Positions 54,869 through 63,624 of a stretch of DNA of 64,000 bases are shown one piece after another. The notes beneath the pieces are model-generated. The model saw only the letters and a list, made by a program, of their open reading frames with translations, had not been told where the DNA came from and searched no databases. Numbering within the stretch: position 1 is the stretch's first letter; each line of letters starts with the position of its first letter. Source of the DNA: Nostoc punctiforme NIES-2108 (GTDB lineage Bacteria > Cyanobacteriota > Cyanobacteriia > Cyanobacteriales > Nostocaceae); assembly GCA_003326195.1 (NCBI GenBank), contig LXQE01000147.1, positions 186,001 to 250,000 on the forward strand. Reading direction: 5' to 3'. The position numbers and the translations under genes were made by a program.

Positions 54869-56639
54869 AACTAATCTCCTCTGAGTAATTCGTAGCGCCT
54901 TGTGAAATTAGACTGTCGAGACGACTTCCTATTGGTGCAGGGCTACTAGGTTCGATGATTACATCAACAACAAACGGTTCGGGCGATGCCATAGCTTTTT
55001 CTAGCGCCGCTTGAATGTCGTACTCGCTTTGAACACGGATACCATCAGCTCCCATCCCCTGAGCAATCTTGACAAAATCCACCTGGGGAATTGTTGCATC
55101 CACGCTGTTGAAGCCCAGATACGTCATTCCCTGTTCGCACATATTGTAGCGACCGTCGTTGAGTACAATCCAGACGGCGGGAATTTGGAATCCTACGGCA
55201 GTGTTTACCTCGCTGTTCATGAGCATAGCCCCATCCCCAACAATAGTAACCGCCTTGCCATTCCGTGCTAAGGCAGCACCCACGACACCAGTCACAAAAT
55301 GCCCCATAGACCCAAAGCCAGTGCTGATTCGGAAACGACATGGTTTGGTAAATTGCAGCAGGTGAATTGCCCAAACCAACGAGTTACCCACCTCAGTCAT
55401 GACAACTGCATTGCTCTGTTCAACAATCACCTGTTGAATCATATTCATAAGCACATCTGGCCGCACTTTACCCTCACCACGTGGATGGATTACATCGCGC
55501 TTATATCTCACTAGTGACGTAACTTTGGAGGTACTAGAACGCTCAGGAAAGTGCTTCAGTAATGCCTTGACAAACACTCCCGTATCGGAATGGATGGCGA
55601 AGGTCTTGACAAATGGATATGCACTTCCTGGTACTTTTGGGTCTATGTCAACATGCAAAAAGCCGCGCCTGGAAATCATCTCAGGGTTCCAAAACGATGT
55701 CAGTTCACCAAGACGCGTTCCTAGCACCAGTATGTGCCAAGGACGCTGCCCTTGCATATACCTCAAAACCGACTCATGCCCACCAAAGCCGGTGACACCT
55801 ACGAACTGAGGATGGTTTTCTGGAAAGATGCCCTTACCCCGTGGTGAACACATTACAGCAGCTCCGGTTCTCTCAGCAAGCTGGCGAATCTCTTTTGCAG
55901 CACCTCGCGCCCCGAAACCGACCCAGATTGCAAACGGCCCCTCAGACAGTAACTGGACACTTTTTGCAATTGTTTCCTCAGTTGCTGTTACCACACCGTG
56001 AGAGAGAGTTACGCGTGGCAATGATGTCTTTAATGAACTTGTCTGGATATTTGTAGGAATACTTATATGAGCTACGAATCCTCCTGGTTGTCCTAGTCTA
56101 AGGACAAGCCTTCGATAAACCTCTGAGAGTTCATCGCTGGATTCGAGAGTGGTTGCATAATGGAATATTTGCCCAGAAGTAAAAATTCCGGTGCTAGGCA
56201 TTGTGTAGGTGCTAGTTTCTTGACAAGCCCACCGGCCACGCTGTGGTGCTGAGGTCGAAGCTGACACGAAAATGACCTTAGCACCCTCCCAACGGGCAGC
56301 TAACAGCCCTGTCAAAGCGTTGGTGATCCCTGGACCAGTTGTAGTGAATACCACAACCGGGCGATCGCTAGCAAAATGCGCCTCAATGGCTGCAAAAGCG
56401 GCTCCAGCTTCATGGCGAAAGTGCAGCACCTGGATGGAACTTTGATGTAATGCAGCCCACACTGGCGCGATCGCACCTCCCGATACACCAAAGGCATACT
56501 GCACTCCCATCTCTTCCAGGATTTTTACTACTGCTTCCGCTACCGACAAAGTTTCGGATGCATTGCTATGAGATGACTGTTTACTTGAGTTTAATTCTTT
56601 AGTGGTATTCGCTTGTGTATCCTGAAATTTAACATCCAT
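54813..56639 (-). CDS. Thiamine diphosphate-dependent acetolactate synthase-like enzyme
   Basis: A 608-residue enzyme of the AHAS/benzaldehyde-lyase group. It shows the N-terminal Pyr domain with the ThDP-activating glutamate in FRHEAGAAFAAIEAH, a central domain, and the PP domain with VGDGAMLMNSEVNTAV and LNDGRYNM, the GDG-N motif for Mg-ThDP. True AHAS is unlikely because no regulatory-subunit gene is near and the partner is a KAS III-like gene. Carboligation of an alpha-keto acid to another acyl group is likely. ATG 56639 is the chosen start; the open frame to 56906 is unrelated sequence. Confidence 0.85.
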   Translation of the reverse strand: MDVKFQDTQANTTKELNSSKQSSHSNASETLSVAEAVVKILEEMGVQYAFGVSGGAIAPVWAALHQSSIQVLHFRHEAGAAFAAIEAHFASDRPVVVFTTTGPGITNALTGLLAARWEGAKVIFVSASTSAPQRGRWACQETSTYTMPSTGIFTSGQIFHYATTLESSDELSEVYRRLVLRLGQPGGFVAHISIPTNIQTSSLKTSLPRVTLSHGVVTATEETIAKSVQLLSEGPFAIWVGFGARGAAKEIRQLAERTGAAVMCSPRGKGIFPENHPQFVGVTGFGGHESVLRYMQGQRPWHILVLGTRLGELTSFWNPEMISRRGFLHVDIDPKVPGSAYPFVKTFAIHSDTGVFVKALLKHFPERSSTSKVTSLVRYKRDVIHPRGEGKVRPDVLMNMIQQVIVEQSNAVVMTEVGNSLVWAIHLLQFTKPCRFRISTGFGSMGHFVTGVVGAALARNGKAVTIVGDGAMLMNSEVNTAVGFQIPAVWIVLNDGRYNMCEQGMTYLGFNSVDATIPQVDFVKIAQGMGADGIRVQSEYDIQAALEKAMASPEPFVVDVIIEPSSPAPIGSRLDSLISQGATNYSEEISYGELPSRYSSDRSELSQH

Positions 56640-57000
56640 ACAAACTATACTTAGGAATAATTTCCTTTCTGGAATAACTATTATCCCATATCCCACACCT
56701 AAACTTAGTAACATTGTATTATCAATGTAATATATTTTTTTTTGGATAACGGCTATACAACTTCGGTTAGCACTGCTCTCTAACGCAGGTATAACGGTAA
56801 AACTACCTTGGCGGTTCACTTTGCCAATCTTTGAGCAACCTATAAGTTCCGCGTTGCCGTGATATAGAAAAATGTTCAGAGACTTCAAGAACAGTGGATG
56901 TCGCAATGCCTGCGGCGGGCTGCGCCAACGCAGACGGGTTCACCCGTCTTTTGGTTTGTGAAAACTGAACGCTATTAATCAAGCTCTGGAGTATAAAAAG
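56640..57000. other. Divergent promoter region
   Basis: 361 bp between the ThDP enzyme gene and the HAD hydrolase gene. It contains CTGCGGCGGGCTGCGCCAAC, part of a dispersed repeat, and an ACGGGTTCACCCGT hairpin near 56933-56946. Confidence 0.5.
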
Positions 57001-57693
57001 GTGATTGAATTAAATCAGTATAAGGCTTTAACTTTCGATTGTTACGGAACCCTAATTGATTGGGAGAATGGCATCTTACGAGTGTTAAAGCCACTTCTGC
57101 TGGCACACAAAACTAATTTGGATGATGAGCAAATTCTCAATATTTTTGCTGAATTTGAAGCAGAAATGGAAAAAGGAGAATATATCAAATATCGAGAAGT
57201 TTTGAAAAGAGTAGTTCAGAAATTTGGTGAACGATTTGGTTTTGAGCCAACTGCTGACGAACTAAACTCACTTGCCGATTCGATTCAGGATTGGCTGCCT
57301 TTCCCCGATACAGTTGAGGCACTGAGAACTTTAAAGCAAAAGTTTAAGCTGGTAATTATCTCAAATGTAGATGACGATCTTTTTGCTTTCTCGGCAAAGC
57401 ACTTGGAGGTGGAATTTGACCAGATAATCACAGCAGAACAGGCCAAAAGCTACAAACCCTCCTTCAACAACTTCAGACTGGCTATTGAGAGAATTGATTT
57501 GCCGCTAGAGCAGATATTACACGTTGCTGCTAGTGTATATCATGATATCGTGACAGCCAAATCTTTGGGATTATCAACAGTCTGGGTAAATCGTCGAGCA
57601 CAGGAAGGGGTTAGTGCAAACTTACCACCAGTCAGTCAACCTGATTTAGAAGTGCCTGATTTGAAGACTATCGCTGCTTTAAGTTCACACTAA
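57001..57693 (+). CDS. HAD-superfamily hydrolase, haloacid dehalogenase type II-like
   Basis: The 230-residue protein has motif I TFDCYGTLIDWE (nucleophilic D), motif II in IISNVDDD, motif III lysine in AKSYKPS and motif IV HVAASVYHDIVTAKSLG. The cap resembles type II haloacid dehalogenases. Many such genes are phosphatases in practice. Start GTG at 57001, with a weak GGAG (56985) upstream. Confidence 0.9.
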   Translation: MIELNQYKALTFDCYGTLIDWENGILRVLKPLLLAHKTNLDDEQILNIFAEFEAEMEKGEYIKYREVLKRVVQKFGERFGFEPTADELNSLADSIQDWLPFPDTVEALRTLKQKFKLVIISNVDDDLFAFSAKHLEVEFDQIITAEQAKSYKPSFNNFRLAIERIDLPLEQILHVAASVYHDIVTAKSLGLSTVWVNRRAQEGVSANLPPVSQPDLEVPDLKTIAALSSH

Positions 57694-57975
57694 TTTGCTG
57701 ATTTTAATTTAACCACAAGAGGAACAAAAAGTAGATCGCATTATTGACCAAAAATTGCAGAAAATTGTAGAGAGATAGAGAGATGCCAAAGAAAGAATTT
57801 GTTGTTAAAAAACTAAACAGGGATTGCAACATAGATTGATTCTGTTTTACTCTAGAAAAACTACTATGCCAGTTTAATGTTCTTAAACTTTGAGAACCAC
57901 AGCATATAACTGGCTTTCCAGATCAGCGCCCTGCCGATAACCTTGTTCAATAAAACACTTTGATAGCCTAAAACG

Positions 57976-58845
57976 ATGAAAGCATCTGCTAATTTTGACT
58001 TTGAAGACGAGAAATTCAATGCACCGCCTTCTCAAGTCCTTCCCTGGTGTCAGATGATTAATCCTCGGTATGGCACAGATGGTATACAATCTCACGGTTT
58101 GGCGATTAAGCTGGATAATGCCAATGCTGTCGGCTTTGTGCCAGATGATAATTGGCAGCAAGTTGAGCATGAATTTAGCTCTGGAGTAGAAACAGTCTTT
58201 ATTAGTGCTACTCCACGCTTGGTTATAGTGCGTCGGGGGCCATTGTCTGTTAAAGACCGAGAAACTGGTCTAAAGCTGGGTACGCTCAAAGACAATTATG
58301 ATGCTTTTTTAGCCGACAAACTTAAATTTAAAACCTTTACTCGCTATCTAATTTTTATAGTGGGTGAGAATAAAAAGTTTTTACATGAATCACCACTACA
58401 ACTAACTCTTAATGGTGCAGCCGGAGCGAGTTTCAGCAAAACCTACTGCGAATATCAACAAGGCAGAGTAGTAAGTGGATTCGTTGCTGAACTAGAAAAA
58501 GCTTATGCTATCTACCGCAAGCAACCTTTGACACCAAAAGGGCCTTTATTCCACGCTCACGGGATTTTTTGTCCCATCATTGAGTGTGAAGAAAGAGGTA
58601 TTGAACCAAATACAGTTTTGGTAGCTTCAACTGTAGACTATAAACATCCGACCGTAGGGACTTTAACACAATATTTAATTGCTTCCGATGCTCTTGAGTC
58701 TGCAATGATTTGTAAGACTTTTGAAGAATACAAAGAATTTGGCAAGGAACCTATAAAATCAGAAACCCCTAAATTGGCAATGGCAGGAGTTTCCAACTCT
58801 TACGTTTATGCTGATGAAGATGATTTTGCTTATCCGCCGTATTAA
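57976..58845 (+). CDS. DUF5895 family protein
   Basis: The 289-residue protein begins MKASANFDFEDEKFNAPPSQ and matches the DUF5895 family, largely limited to cyanobacteria. It has no membrane helix or catalytic motif that I can name. KTFTRYLIFIVGENKKFLHESPLQLTLNGAAGASF and GTLTQYLIASDALESAMICKTFEEYKEF look like conserved blocks. It is followed by a 10-bp hairpin. Function is unknown; homologues occur on plasmids, suggesting a DNA-related or conjugation role, but that is speculation. Confidence 0.75.
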   Translation: MKASANFDFEDEKFNAPPSQVLPWCQMINPRYGTDGIQSHGLAIKLDNANAVGFVPDDNWQQVEHEFSSGVETVFISATPRLVIVRRGPLSVKDRETGLKLGTLKDNYDAFLADKLKFKTFTRYLIFIVGENKKFLHESPLQLTLNGAAGASFSKTYCEYQQGRVVSGFVAELEKAYAIYRKQPLTPKGPLFHAHGIFCPIIECEERGIEPNTVLVASTVDYKHPTVGTLTQYLIASDALESAMICKTFEEYKEFGKEPIKSETPKLAMAGVSNSYVYADEDDFAYPPY

Positions 58846-58856
58846 GGAGAGTGAGG

Positions 58857-58902
58857 AGTTAGGAGTGATGAATGATCAGTTTTGAATTAATAACTCCTAA
58901 CT
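58857..58902. terminator. Hairpin between convergent genes
   Basis: AGTTAGGAGT (58857-58866) pairs with ACTCCTAACT (58893-58902). It separates the DUF5895 gene and the convergent MltA gene. Confidence 0.5.
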
Positions 58903-58916
58903 TCTAACTTCTAACT

Positions 58917-60179
58917 TTATTCTTTGAGCAGCAAATAATATAGTGAACCGTTACCACCTGTGACACCAGCGCGATCGCCTGCTAGTTTGCCAGACCCCAT
59001 AAAATAATCCACCCGGCCCGGCCCTTTGATGGCGCTTCCTGTATCCTGGTCAAGCACAAAGCGGCTGACAGTACGCCTCTCTAGTTTGCCACCACTGGCA
59101 GGATAGGGAAATGAGTTGTAAATTAGGGCTAACGCTCCCGGTGGCATGAGAGACTTATCTGTAGCAATGGAACGTTCTGCTGTTACTGGCACATGAATAC
59201 TACCAGTAGCACCTCTACCGCTTGTTTCTTGGAAGAAAATAAATCGTTCCCAGCGGGGCAGATAATTGTTCAACTCTTGGGGCTTTTGTCGGAAATAACT
59301 AATCAAACGTGGCATTGTCAATCCATTTAGTGGAAGCTTGCCATCTTTGGCTAGTTCTTTGCCGATACTAGTCCAGGGATAATCAGTTCCACCTGCATAA
59401 CCAATTGATGTTGTCTTGCCATTAGTTAATTTAATTTGGGCAGAACCTTGGATATGTACCATGTATGCGTCTAGGCGATCGCGAAACCAAAGCAGTTCTA
59501 AACCGCGTAACTTGCTTTTATTCCCTTTTAAACCATCTTTCCCTTCCAAATCAATTCGTTTTGGGTGAGGTTTAGGCCATTGGCTGAAATCAGGTGGTAG
59601 CCGATAAAGAGGATACTTATAGATTGCAGTCTTGACACGGCTAGCCGTGTAAACAGGTTCATAGTAAGCAGTGAACTTAACAGTACCCTTGCCATCGTTG
59701 CCCACAGATTGGTAGAAGACAAACTCACGACTGACAGCAGCTTGTAATTGCGCTGCTGACTTAGAACTGACAACCAATTGGCGGAAACGTAGCAAACTCC
59801 GGCGGACGCGATCGAGGGTAATTTCCCGAACTGGATAATTTTGATATGCTGCGATCGCGTCACCCTTTGTTAGGTAAAGCAGACTGTTATCAATGGAAGC
59901 CAACAGCGCTTTGCGATCGCCTGTTTTACCTCTTTGACCCCAAATTTGCTCATCCCAACCCAAGCAAGTCGGCCGGAGTGTACAATCACTTCCGATGGTG
60001 ATTGGTTTTAGCGGCGGCGCTAACTCAGGAGCGATCGGTATTGGTATAGGTGGAAGATCGGGAGCAGTCGGTAGTGGCAACGGCAGTAAGTTAGGAACCT
60101 GAGCAACAGCCGACCAGAGAGGGTTTACGAGGGCAATTCCTAGACTCAAGGAAAGCAAAGCAAGGGTTTTTCTCATCAT
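58917..60179 (-). CDS. mltA: Membrane-bound lytic murein transglycosylase A (MltA)
   Basis: The 420-residue protein has a signal peptide (1-26), a proline-rich linker (NLLPLPLPTAPDLPPIPIPI) and the MltA domain with FTAYYEPVYTASR, a HIQGSAQIKLTNG segment and a C-terminal 3D domain ending YFMGSGKLAGDRAGVTG, with the catalytic aspartate expected near DQDTGSAIKGPGRVDYF. The enzyme cleaves peptidoglycan and leaves 1,6-anhydro ends, the substrate of AmpG-type recycling. Its ATG directly follows the TAA of the upstream small gene, so translation is coupled. Confidence 0.95.
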   Translation of the reverse strand: MMRKTLALLSLSLGIALVNPLWSAVAQVPNLLPLPLPTAPDLPPIPIPIAPELAPPLKPITIGSDCTLRPTCLGWDEQIWGQRGKTGDRKALLASIDNSLLYLTKGDAIAAYQNYPVREITLDRVRRSLLRFRQLVVSSKSAAQLQAAVSREFVFYQSVGNDGKGTVKFTAYYEPVYTASRVKTAIYKYPLYRLPPDFSQWPKPHPKRIDLEGKDGLKGNKSKLRGLELLWFRDRLDAYMVHIQGSAQIKLTNGKTTSIGYAGGTDYPWTSIGKELAKDGKLPLNGLTMPRLISYFRQKPQELNNYLPRWERFIFFQETSGRGATGSIHVPVTAERSIATDKSLMPPGALALIYNSFPYPASGGKLERRTVSRFVLDQDTGSAIKGPGRVDYFMGSGKLAGDRAGVTGGNGSLYYLLLKE

Positions 60180-60434
60180 TTAGTTGAATCTTTCAACACT
60201 GGAACTAAAAATCGGTTCTACCCGGATTGCCACAATCCGAGAAGGGCGTACTACCATATATTCCCCTTGAATATTTTTGATCGGTACGCTAATAAAGTCA
60301 TTAGAAGCAGATTTTGGCACAAGTTCGCCGCTATACCATTTCTGAAACTCTTGAATAGTAGGAAAACGTACTTCTTCTCGGTGGCCGCTTTCCAGTAGGA
60401 TGTATACGGCATATTCATTTGCAGTTCTAGCCAT
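60180..60434 (-). CDS. Small conserved protein upstream of mltA
   Basis: An 84-residue protein (MARTANEYAVYILLESGHRE ... FPTIQEFQKWYSGELV ... YMVVRPSRIVAIRVEP) with no known motif, apparently conserved in cyanobacteria. The stop codon TAA and the mltA ATG are contiguous, a tight coupling that argues for a common role or balanced expression. No membrane segment is present. Confidence 0.75.
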   Translation of the reverse strand: MARTANEYAVYILLESGHREEVRFPTIQEFQKWYSGELVPKSASNDFISVPIKNIQGEYMVVRPSRIVAIRVEPIFSSSVERFN

Positions 60435-60782
60435 AAAGTTGAATCATTTAAAAAACATTCAACCTATTGTTAACCACGTAACCCCCGAATGAAAAGGGTA
60501 AGCATACGGGAGGTTGGAAGCAAGGGATGAATTTGCAGTAAGTTTTTCTCCTCTGCCCTTCGGTAACAGAGCGCAGCCTCTCCTAGAGAAGTACTGCTCC
60601 TTTGCACACTTTGCCTCCCCTGCTCAATACCCCATGCCCAATGACTCTTCACTCTAGACGCCTAATCCTTTAAGCAGTTCCTTAAAAAGTGTAATTTTAC
60701 ATTAGCTCTTGCATAACATTCCAATCAACCTCTGATAAGTCATTGGCATTGTTGAAAAACAGTTATTCAGGAGACAAAAATT
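60435..60782. other. Divergent intergenic region
   Basis: 348 bp between the small gene upstream of mltA and the DUF4278 gene. It contains the dispersed repeat CTTCGGTAACAGAGCGCAGCC and a CCCATGCCCAATG short tandem repeat near 60631. AGGAGAC lies at 60769-60775 just before the DUF4278 start. Confidence 0.55.
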
Positions 60783-61109
60783 ATGAAACTTTACTATCGT
60801 GGTTTGAGCTACGAATATAACCAAAACAAAGTTGGTAGCAAAAAAACAGAACAGCCGTTTCAACCAGTTCCTCAAATTGGGCCAGCTTATAATTTGATGT
60901 ATCGTGGCGTTAACTATCGTGTCGATCCAAATTCCAAATCGGCGGAAGCTCCTCTAGTACCAGTAACCTATAAATTGAGCTTTCGGGGAATCACCTATTT
61001 TGTCAAGAAAACTCAATTAGGAGAGGTTAGCGTAGTCTCTCAACCAACAGCTATTTCAAAACTTGAGACACTGGCGATTTCTGAAGAATTATTAAAGCTT
61101 CAACAATAA
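60783..61109 (+). CDS. DUF4278 domain protein
   Basis: A 108-residue protein with three short related segments: LYYRGLSYEY, MYRGVNYRVDP and SFRGITYFV, typical of DUF4278, a family of small cyanobacterial proteins of unknown function. ATG 60783 has AGGAGAC eight bases upstream. Transcription is away from mltA. Confidence 0.88.
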   Translation: MKLYYRGLSYEYNQNKVGSKKTEQPFQPVPQIGPAYNLMYRGVNYRVDPNSKSAEAPLVPVTYKLSFRGITYFVKKTQLGEVSVVSQPTAISKLETLAISEELLKLQQ

Positions 61110-61170
61110 TAGACCTGCAAGCCGATCTGGAGTCTAGTTAGTTATAAACTTATAAGGGATATCTGCCAAT

Positions 61171-62007
61171 TTAATTGTCTCTGATGATAGCGTCGGTATC
61201 GAAACTACTTACCTCACCCCACAAACAGTTCTCGAAGGTAACTTGGGTTATTCGAGTCCTGTGAAAGAAAGCGTTCCTAAAGTCACACTCTTCGATGATC
61301 AGTCGGTAAAAACTTCCATCGGAGAGGTCGGCATTACTGAAGTTACTTTTGGTAAAGGGAGTTCTAATGGTGATACCACTCATAGAGGCATGGGTGAAAT
61401 TAACTTTGGCAGCATCACAATCGATGATACCAGCATTAATCAAGTTAGCCGCAGTAAAGTTGGCATAGTCAAGAACCGTGTACTCTATCCAAGCTCGCTC
61501 CAAATTGGCTCTTTTCAAATAAGCTCTGTTGAAGAAGCCATGCGTAATTTTAGTGCAGACCGCTTGAATGGAAGCCATTACAGCATCGACAAATTTGCAC
61601 ATTATAAGATCGGCACAAGTCAAGTCGGCATGGCTGAGGATCGCTTCAGTCAAATCCAATTGAGTGAGCTTGCTAAATCCCAGATTAGCTCTGGTCAAGT
61701 TAGCTCTTTGCCAATTAGATTCATGAGCTTCCAACCCTCTCAAATCGGCTCCAGTCAGATTGGCTCCAGTCAGAGTAACATCGTGCATCCCAGCTTTGAG
61801 CAAGATTGCCGCACTCAAATTGGCATTGGTCAAGTTAACCGAGCCAAGCACAACTTGAGTGAGATCGGCTCCACTGAGATCGATACCAGTCAGATCAATA
61901 CTAGTGCCATTGATAGGGATACTATTGAAATCAACCCCACTCAAGTCAATCCCACTAAAGTTTCTTTCCCCAGCAGCATATCGCTTCAGCAATTCTTCAC
62001 CAGTCAT
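61171..62007 (-). CDS. Pentapeptide repeat protein
   Basis: The 278-residue protein is mainly pentapeptide repeats of the A(D/N)LxX type, for example DLSGVDF, DLTGIDLSGADLTQVVLGSVNLTNANLSAAIL and NLTGADLRGLEAHESNWQRANLTRANLGFS. These form a right-handed beta-helix whose role is unknown in most cases. ATG 62007 has AAAGG upstream; an extension to 62052 would read into the palindrome. It is divergent from the Ser/Thr kinase gene. Confidence 0.9.
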   Translation of the reverse strand: MTGEELLKRYAAGERNFSGIDLSGVDFNSIPINGTSIDLTGIDLSGADLTQVVLGSVNLTNANLSAAILLKAGMHDVTLTGANLTGADLRGLEAHESNWQRANLTRANLGFSKLTQLDLTEAILSHADLTCADLIMCKFVDAVMASIQAVCTKITHGFFNRAYLKRANLERAWIEYTVLDYANFTAANLINAGIIDCDAAKVNFTHASMSGITIRTPFTKSNFSNADLSDGSFYRLIIEECDFRNAFFHRTRITQVTFENCLWGEVSSFDTDAIIRDN

Positions 62008-62033
62008 GCCAATACCTTTTAATTTTGCGGGGC

Positions 62034-62066
62034 AGATCCCCGACTTCTTCAAGAAGTCGGGGATCT
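62034..62066. repeat. 33-bp palindromic repeat
   Basis: AGATCCCCGACTTCTT (62034-62049) and AAGAAGTCGGGGATCT (62051-62066) are perfect complements around one base. It lies between the divergent pentapeptide and kinase genes and resembles a dispersed cyanobacterial palindrome. Confidence 0.8.
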
Positions 62067-62179
62067 TAACACCACTAACCTCTCAAAACTTTTGGGACAG
62101 ACCACTACTTTCTGTCTCAACCTTATCAAAGCTGGTAGTTGTGTCAAGATTAATTTGAGGAATTAAGGCTTGTGACACA

Positions 62180-63568
62180 ATGTTAGGACAATTATTAGAC
62201 GGACGTTACCAAGTCCTCCAGATATTAGGTGGAGGTGGATTCGGTCAAACCTACATAGCCCAAGATACCCATCGGCCAGGTTTCCCAAAATGCGTTGTCA
62301 AACACCTGAAGCCCGTCACTCGTAGTCCTGAATTTCTCAAAACTGCCAGACGGCTATTTACTAGTGAGGCAGAAACGCTAGAACAACTCGGCTACCATGA
62401 CCAGATTCCTCGGCTTTTAGCCTATTTTGAAGACAACCAAGAGTTCTTCTTGGTGCAAGAGTTCATTGAAGGGCATACCCTGAAAGCGGAACTATTCCCC
62501 AATCAACGTTGGACAGAAGATCGAGTCATTCAATTACTCCAACAGATTCTGGGTATTCTACAATTTATTCACAGCCACAACGTTATTCATCGAGATATCA
62601 AACCGGACAATATAATTAGGCGGGAACAAGACGGTAAGTTTGTGCTGATTGACTTTGGCGCAGTTAAACAAGTCCAAACTCAACTGCTCACAATTGCAGG
62701 GCACACAGGGGCTACTATTATTATTGGTACTCCCGGATATATGTCTACAGAACAGGGGCAAGGTAAGCCCCGCCCCAACAGTGATATTTATTCCTTGGGT
62801 ATTATTGCTATACAATCGCTGACAGGGTTACATCCGATAAACTTTGAAGAAGACCCAGATACAGGAGAAATTTCTTGGCAGCATCAAGCTAACGTCAGTT
62901 CTGAGTTGGCATCTGTGCTATCTAAGATGGTGCTACATCACTTTAAACAGCGCTATCAGTCTGCGGCTGAAGTTTTACACGTGCTTAAGGATCTCGATCC
63001 TAGAGTAGAACCGCAATCACTTCAACTACCATCTTTTACACAACCGCCTCAAGCTTCGCTTTCTCAACAAAACTCAATTGGGTATCCGACTGCTTCTATT
63101 CTGTCTGGGGAAAATTACAACCGCTTAGAAACAATTCTTTTAGAATTTGTCGGCCCCATCGCCTCAAGATTACTACGACAAGTTGCGGCCTCAGCATCCA
63201 ATTTTGAAGAATTAATTAGTCAATTAGCTGTTCATCTTCGAGAAAATCAACAAATTGATTTTAAGAAGAAAACAATGTTTCTACTAGAGAAACCTACTCT
63301 ACTACAAGAACTTACTGTTAAATCCGCTCAATCTGGTATTAACTCAAACAACTTACTAAACCAAGAATCTCAAGTCATCAGTGACAAATTTCTGGAAGAG
63401 TGCGAACGGGAGTTGGCTAAATTAATTGGCCCAATAGCTAAGTTTCTAGTTCAAAAAGCTATGAAATCTTCTGGAGAAATCTCTCGTGTAGAATTTGTGA
63501 AAATTTTAGCATCACAAATCCCCGAACCTCAAAAAGCTTTGCAATTTGAGCAACGCCTACTATCTTGA
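62180..63568 (+). CDS. Eukaryotic-type Ser/Thr protein kinase
   Basis: The 462-residue protein has a full kinase domain (residues 1-275): glycine loop LGGGGFGQTY, VK lysine in CVVKHLK, HRDIKPDN catalytic loop, DFGAVK metal motif and GTPGYMSTEQ. A proline/glutamine-rich linker follows, then two related helical units of about 60 residues (LEFVGPIASRLLRQVAASASNFEELISQLA and LAKLIGPIAKFLVQKAMKSSGEISRVEFVKILA). No membrane helix is seen, so it is cytoplasmic. It is divergent from the pentapeptide gene. Confidence 0.93.
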   Translation: MLGQLLDGRYQVLQILGGGGFGQTYIAQDTHRPGFPKCVVKHLKPVTRSPEFLKTARRLFTSEAETLEQLGYHDQIPRLLAYFEDNQEFFLVQEFIEGHTLKAELFPNQRWTEDRVIQLLQQILGILQFIHSHNVIHRDIKPDNIIRREQDGKFVLIDFGAVKQVQTQLLTIAGHTGATIIIGTPGYMSTEQGQGKPRPNSDIYSLGIIAIQSLTGLHPINFEEDPDTGEISWQHQANVSSELASVLSKMVLHHFKQRYQSAAEVLHVLKDLDPRVEPQSLQLPSFTQPPQASLSQQNSIGYPTASILSGENYNRLETILLEFVGPIASRLLRQVAASASNFEELISQLAVHLRENQQIDFKKKTMFLLEKPTLLQELTVKSAQSGINSNNLLNQESQVISDKFLEECERELAKLIGPIAKFLVQKAMKSSGEISRVEFVKILASQIPEPQKALQFEQRLLS

Positions 63569-63624
63569 ATTTTTCAAAATTGCGTTTTTGTCTTCGTTAA
63601 TAACGAATTACGAATTACGAATTA

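Noticed and set aside
55045..55374. 109-codon minus-strand frame within the ThDP gene
   Set aside because: A shadow frame inside a gene with clear motifs.
56640..56906. Upstream extension of the ThDP enzyme
   Set aside because: The 89 extra residues have no similarity to the enzyme family; the domain starts after the ATG at 56639.
60470..60652. 60-codon minus-strand frame with SLGEAALCYRRAEE
   Set aside because: It is a dispersed repeat that gives the same peptide in many places in such genomes.
61243..62022. 259-codon plus-strand frame opposite the pentapeptide gene
   Set aside because: It is the mirror of the regular pentapeptide code on the other strand; no known motif.
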